A DNA stretch of 8,501 nucleotides from Chloroflexota bacterium (GTDB lineage: Bacteria; Chloroflexota; UBA11872; VXOZ01). Of the stretch, positions 5,737-8,501 are shown piece after piece. The stretch covers positions 1 to 8,501 of the forward strand of contig VXOZ01000479.1 in NCBI GenBank assembly GCA_009839775.1. The letters run 5' to 3'. Within the stretch, counting starts at the first letter, position 1; every line of letters starts with the position of its first letter. A program made the translations under genes and the position numbers. The notes under the pieces were generated by a model. The model was not told the DNA's origin. It saw only the letters and a list, made by a program, of their open reading frames with translations, and searched no databases.

Positions 5737-5766
5737 ACACAGGCCTCTAGGCTTAGAGGCCTGTGT
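5737..5766 (+). terminator. Perfect 13-bp hairpin, probable transcription terminator
   Basis: ACACAGGCCTCTA (5737-5749) and TAGAGGCCTGTGT (5754-5766) pair without mismatch around the tetraloop GGCT. The following plus-strand sequence is T/G-rich (TTGTGTCTAGGTTGTGTT) but not a pure T-tract. It lies about 240 bp after the orphan gene stop and would block plus-strand transcription from entering the convergent nucleotidase gene. It could also be one more palindromic repeat. Confidence 0.5.
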
Positions 5767-5794
5767 TGTGTCTAGGTTGTGTTGACATTTTGCC

Positions 5795-5820
5795 GTCATT
5801 CCCGCGCAAGCGGGAATCCA
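5795..5820. repeat. Dispersed palindrome C (GTCATTCCCGC type)
   Basis: ATTCCCGC (5798-5805) and GCGGGAAT (5810-5817) form a perfect 8-bp stem closed by the GNRA-type loop GCAA, within GTCATTCCCGCGCAAGCGGG. This is a very widespread short palindrome in bacterial intergenic DNA. The identification is by recognition, not by search. Confidence 0.8.
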
Positions 5821-5903
5821 TCTTCACGCTGCGCAGATTGTCCTTCTGCGAGGGGTGGCGAGTCAGGTTACGCGCAAGTATTGTCTTTGTCAAAGGCTTT
5901 TCC

Positions 5904-5978
5904 TGTCACTCCGAGGAGCAAAGCAACAGTGAATTCCGCACAAACGCTTGAGATTCCTCGCTTTCGCTCGGAATGACA
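5904..5978. repeat. Dispersed palindrome D (TGTCATTCCGAG type), with inner insert
   Basis: TGTCACTCCGAGGAGCAAAG (from 5904) and GCTTTCGCTCGGAATGACA (5960-5978) are imperfect inverted arms, differing by a 2-nt gap and a few bases. They enclose 35 bp that include GTGAATTCC and GAGATTCCTC. The right arm matches the common GTCATTCCGAGCGAAGCGAG repeat well. The left arm is more decayed. Confidence 0.75.
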
Positions 5979-6075
5979 TCAAATGTCACCACTACTTAGT
6001 CTCAAGCAGAGTTTCGGGCGCACATGTAAGCCCTGCATCGGGTGCGCCGGGGGACTGCCGGGGCTGCAACTAAAT

Positions 6076-7941
6076 CTACTGCTGCGAGGAGCCTGGCGCG
6101 ACAACGATGCGGCCCTCGCCGCCCTCAGGATAGCGCTCAGCCGTCACCACGCCGCTAAGTCCCTGCACAATATAATTAGCAATCGCCTGTCGGTAGGTGA
6201 CGCCAAGTGAAATGAACGGCGCGCCGCGGTAGGGATACTGATCGCCGCCAAGCGCCAGGAAGTTGACCGTTGCTACGTGTACCGGTGCGGCTCCGGTCAC
6301 TATCTCGCCATCCCGCACGAGCCACGTGCCGTCGGCAAGCCGCACGTCGCGCACACGCTCACCAGGCGTAACTACCTGCCCGTTGTCATCGAGCACCTGG
6401 GCCGTGCCGTTGGGGTCCCAGGTAAAGGTGAAGCCGGCGATCTGCGGAAAGCGGCCGGCGCCGCGTTCGACGCGCGAAACGGCGTTCTCCAGGATTTCCT
6501 TCAACTGTTCCGGCGGGATGTCCGGGACGATTGACAGGAAGTTCGGAAACTGGGTCATGCTGAAGATGTCGAGTTCGTACAGCGTGCCCGCGGGAATCAC
6601 GTTGTCGTTGCGAATGCCCCCGCCATTCTGGATTGCAATCAACGCCTGGGGAGTGCCGAAACGCTCGGCCAGCGCGTTTGCCTGCCAGAGCAGCGCGTCG
6701 GCAATGAGATTCCCTTGATTGGTTTCTTGCGAGCGCACCGCGCGCCGCTGGCCGTCCAGGGGCACTTCCGTAGTGCCCACGGCGATTCGCGCCAGCGCGT
6801 CGACGAATTCGGAGACCGGCATCACCACCTGCTCCTGCACCGCCGGATGCGGCTCCACGGCGTCCGGGTAGTTGCCCCCGGCCACGCGCACCGGCCCGCT
6901 GGCCGGATCGATCGCGGTGATGGTCCCCGCCGCATCGAATTCAACGATCAAACGACCCACGTACGTGTATTGGCCGGGCGCGACCACCACCGGCACGTCG
7001 TTCCCATCGGCATCCTGGGCAAGCAGCGGGTACGGGCCCACAATGTCCTCTGCATCGCCGGGCAGCAGCAGGGCGCCTTCATTCGCCAACAACTCGTCGC
7101 CGCCGCCGGCAATCAGTACGTCAACCCCGCGCAGCGCCGCGGCGAGTTCCATATCGCCAAAGACGCTCTGTAGATGGCTGACAACGATGATCTTGTTCAC
7201 GCCCGCCGCGTGGAGCGCATCGATCTCCTGCTGGATCGCCGCCGCCACGTCTTTCGCTACCCGAACGTTGCGCGGGCTGGAGAGATAGGGCAGACCCGGC
7301 GTCGTGGCGCCGATAACACCGACGCGCTCTCCACTCACCGTCAAGACGGCGCTGCGTGTGATACGGCCCGCGGCTGCAAGCGCGGCCAGCCGCGGCTCGC
7401 CGCTAAAGTCCAGGTTAACGCTGAGAAAGGGAGCAGACGATGCGGAGCCCCTGATGGCATCCGCCAAAACGTCCGGCCCGAAGTCGAACTCATGGTTGCC
7501 CAGCACAAGCGCATCGTAGCCTATGAGATCGAGCGCAATGATGTCGTAGAAGGGTTCCGGACTGCGGTCCAAGCTGGCGCTGAACTCCGGGCCCGCCTGG
7601 TAGCTGTCACCAGCGGAAAGGACCAGCACACCGCTGCCGCTCTCCCGCGCTTCCTGACGCAACTTCGCCACCAGTGTGGCAAAGCGCGCCACACCGCCGA
7701 AGTCTTCTCGATCCCTCCCGGCATGCAAGAGCTGCGATTCACCGTCATTGTTGTGCAGGATCGTGAGACGAAACGTCTGCGGCGCAGGTGTTGCCGTCGC
7801 AGCGGCCTCTGCGGTCGATTCTGAAGGAGAGCTTGGCGTGGTTGGCGGTTCGGCAAGCGCACACGCGGACAATGCAAAAGTCAGCAGAAGCGCGAGAACG
7901 AGCGTAAAGGGAAGCGCGCGCCGAGAGCGTACGGCTGTCAT
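6076..7941 (-). CDS. Secreted lipoprotein 5'-nucleotidase/metallophosphatase, atypical motif variant
   Basis: This 621-residue exported enzyme is likely to hydrolyse nucleotides or other phosphate esters outside the cytoplasm and release phosphate. A signal peptide with a lipobox (LSAC, Cys27) is followed by a low-complexity Ser/Thr/Pro/Ala linker (28-55). The metallophosphatase domain (about 58-345) has LHNNDGES (62-69), GDSYQAGP (111-118), GNHEFDFG (148-155), VSHLQS (254-259) and IAGGGDELL (277-285). The 5'-nucleotidase C-terminal domain (about 385-590) has NQGNLIADALL (408-418), NGGGIRN (439-445), FPNFLS (465-470) and LALGGDQYP (562-570). Two canonical metal ligands are changed: DxH is D66-G-E68, and the GHxH motif is replaced by GGGDE. 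This matches a branch I recall from cyanobacteria, sometimes called atypical alkaline phosphatase. AAGGAG lies 5 nt before the ATG. It appears to be transcribed alone. Confidence 0.92.
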   Translation of the reverse strand: MTAVRSRRALPFTLVLALLLTFALSACALAEPPTTPSSPSESTAEAAATATPAPQTFRLTILHNNDGESQLLHAGRDREDFGGVARFATLVAKLRQEARESGSGVLVLSAGDSYQAGPEFSASLDRSPEPFYDIIALDLIGYDALVLGNHEFDFGPDVLADAIRGSASSAPFLSVNLDFSGEPRLAALAAAGRITRSAVLTVSGERVGVIGATTPGLPYLSSPRNVRVAKDVAAAIQQEIDALHAAGVNKIIVVSHLQSVFGDMELAAALRGVDVLIAGGGDELLANEGALLLPGDAEDIVGPYPLLAQDADGNDVPVVVAPGQYTYVGRLIVEFDAAGTITAIDPASGPVRVAGGNYPDAVEPHPAVQEQVVMPVSEFVDALARIAVGTTEVPLDGQRRAVRSQETNQGNLIADALLWQANALAERFGTPQALIAIQNGGGIRNDNVIPAGTLYELDIFSMTQFPNFLSIVPDIPPEQLKEILENAVSRVERGAGRFPQIAGFTFTWDPNGTAQVLDDNGQVVTPGERVRDVRLADGTWLVRDGEIVTGAAPVHVATVNFLALGGDQYPYRGAPFISLGVTYRQAIANYIVQGLSGVVTAERYPEGGEGRIVVAPGSSQQ

Positions 7942-7969
7942 AGGGTCTCCTTGCTGAAGTGGAACCGAC

Positions 7970-8109
7970 GTATGCGCACTAGTAGTCCAACAACATTGTA
8001 ATCATGGGTATGTGTCACTGGCGGCGCAGGACAACGACGCAGGTTACGCGCACGTCCCGTGCGAACCTGCGCTACCCATCAATCCAAAATAGTTGGACCA
8101 CTAGCATAC
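7970..8109. mobile_element. MITE-like inverted-repeat element upstream of the nucleotidase gene
   Basis: CTAGTAGTCCAAC (7979-7991) and GTTGGACCACTAG (8092-8104) are inverted with 12 of 13 matches. Both arms then continue with a 12-nt divergent stretch and an identical ATGGGTA, giving about 25 of 32 matches overall. GTATG (7970-7974) and CATAC (8105-8109) extend the pairing outward after a 4-nt gap. The centre holds another hairpin: GCAGGTT-acg-CGCACG (8039-8054) with CGTGCGAACCTGC (8058-8070). The element is 126-140 bp and encodes no protein. No clear target duplication is visible. It fits a non-autonomous transposable element or an old dispersed repeat. Confidence 0.55.
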
Positions 8110-8139
8110 TCCATCATAGCGAGCGGGGTGGAGACAGCG

Positions 8140-8501
8140 CTATTGCGGGGTAGGCGGTATATGCTGTGCCAGTGAAGTCGTAGGCTGTTCGCTTGCCGCT
8201 GTGCGCCTGATGTCGCGCACGCGCAGTACCAGCGCAACGCCCATCACGGCGATAGCGGCGAGTGAGAAGAGCGGCTGGATTGGCTCGAAATACGTCAGCG
8301 CGCCGCTGGCGCCGGCCAAAGCAAGCACCACCTTGTTGCACACCGGACAACCAATGCCGATGAAGAGCAGCAAGCCGCTGCCGAGGGCTTTAGAATCTTG
8401 CGACGAGCACGTTGCCGGCATGCCGTACGTTGCCCCCAACGCTACCGCCAAGGCCGTTATGACGCCGAGGAAAACGTAGTCCGTCGGGCGCGCTTCCAGC
8501 G
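8140..8501 (-). CDS. Partial gene: three-helix membrane protein with a CPVC motif
   Basis: The frame stays open to the window edge, so the start lies outside; 119 residues are visible. A TTG at 8451 would cut the first membrane helix in half, so it is not the start. Predicted membrane helices lie at about 8-25, 41-69 and 75-93 of the visible part, followed by a polar tail (94-119) probably in the cytoplasm. Cysteines are at 31, 51 and 54. The last two form GCPVCN at or within helix 2, next to LALAGASGALTYF. A CxxC in a membrane helix suggests disulfide or thiol redox chemistry, or binding of a soft metal such as copper or mercury, but I cannot name the family. It ends with TAG at 8140, 198 bp before the nucleotidase start. 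Confidence 0.75.
   Translation of the reverse strand, partial: LEARPTDYVFLGVITALAVALGATYGMPATCSSQDSKALGSGLLLFIGIGCPVCNKVVLALAGASGALTYFEPIQPLFSLAAIAVMGVALVLRVRDIRRTAASEQPTTSLAQHIPPTPQ

Larger units (their letters stand above)
5499..6075. other. 577-bp gene-free region packed with palindromic repeats
   Basis: Open frames here (for example 5763-5976) translate into the stock peptides of dispersed repeats (HSRASGNPS, VLSLSK, VTPRSKAT) and are not genes. The region separates the convergent orphan gene and nucleotidase gene. It holds repeats at 5581-5613, 5637-5703, 5795-5820 and 5904-5978, and a terminator-like hairpin at 5737-5766. A weak 7-bp inverted repeat, GGCGCAC (6017-6023) with GTGCGCC (6042-6048), lies just beyond the nucleotidase stop. 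It has an 18-nt loop and no T-run. Confidence 0.7.

Noticed and set aside
5864..5876. 13-mer CAGGTTACGCGCA also present at 8040-8052 in the MITE-like element
   Set aside because: About one such 13-base match is expected by chance in 8.5 kb searched on both strands, and the flanks do not match.
5763..5976. Two overlapping open frames of 62 and 65 aa in the repeat cluster
   Set aside because: Their translations (HSRASGNPS, VLSLSK, VTPRSKAT) are the well-known false peptides of dispersed palindromic repeats.
6017..6048. 7-bp inverted repeat after the nucleotidase stop as a terminator
   Set aside because: The loop is 18 nt and there is no T-run in the minus-strand direction, so a terminator call is not supported.

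Overview
This window looks like part of a bacterial chromosome of fairly high GC content (about 60% by eye), with housekeeping genes packed on both strands. Several intergenic gaps carry short palindromic repeats of the kind dispersed through genomes of uncultured bacteria. My best guess is a Chloroflexota-type genome. The basis is weak: overall protein flavour, the repeat types, and a cyanobacterial/Chloroflexota-like variant of secreted 5'-nucleotidase. No rRNA, tRNA, CRISPR array, integrase or transposase is visible. Three genes start with GTG.

The left block (197-3206) reads on the minus strand: a sugar phosphate isomerase/epimerase-type TIM barrel protein (3206 to 2406), an SDR oxidoreductase (2333 to 1605), the tRNA modification enzyme MiaA (1453 to 476), and a small coiled-coil/membrane-anchored protein (472 to 197) whose GTG lies 3 nt after the miaA stop. 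A good -35/-10 pair lies before the isomerase gene. The isomerase and SDR are probably co-transcribed sugar or polyol enzymes of unknown substrate. MiaA and the small protein are probably translationally coupled.

The centre (3460-5498) reads on the plus strand. It holds an RluB/RsuA-type rRNA pseudouridine synthase and the cytidylate kinase gene cmk, overlapping by 14 bp. This is a common bacterial pairing, often downstream of scpA/scpB, which are not here. The pseudouridine synthase carries a low-complexity C-terminal tail that appears to be encoded by an inserted palindromic repeat. An 84-residue (up to 117-residue) orphan gene follows. It has its own TTGCAT-18-TATAAT promoter, a 29-bp dyad just upstream, and a 15-bp tandem duplication inside the gene.

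The stretch 5499-6075 has no credible gene. It is a cluster of at least four different palindromic repeats plus a strong terminator-like hairpin. To its right (6076-7941, minus strand) is a large lipoprotein 5'-nucleotidase/metallophosphatase with altered metal-binding motifs. The gap before it contains a 126-140 bp MITE-like inverted-repeat element. The window ends in a partial gene for a three-helix membrane protein with a CPVC motif.

I found no convincing new multi-gene system. The points most worth a second look are the orphan gene with its promoter architecture, the repeat-derived RluB tail, the MITE-like element, the repeat cluster, and the non-canonical nucleotidase active site.
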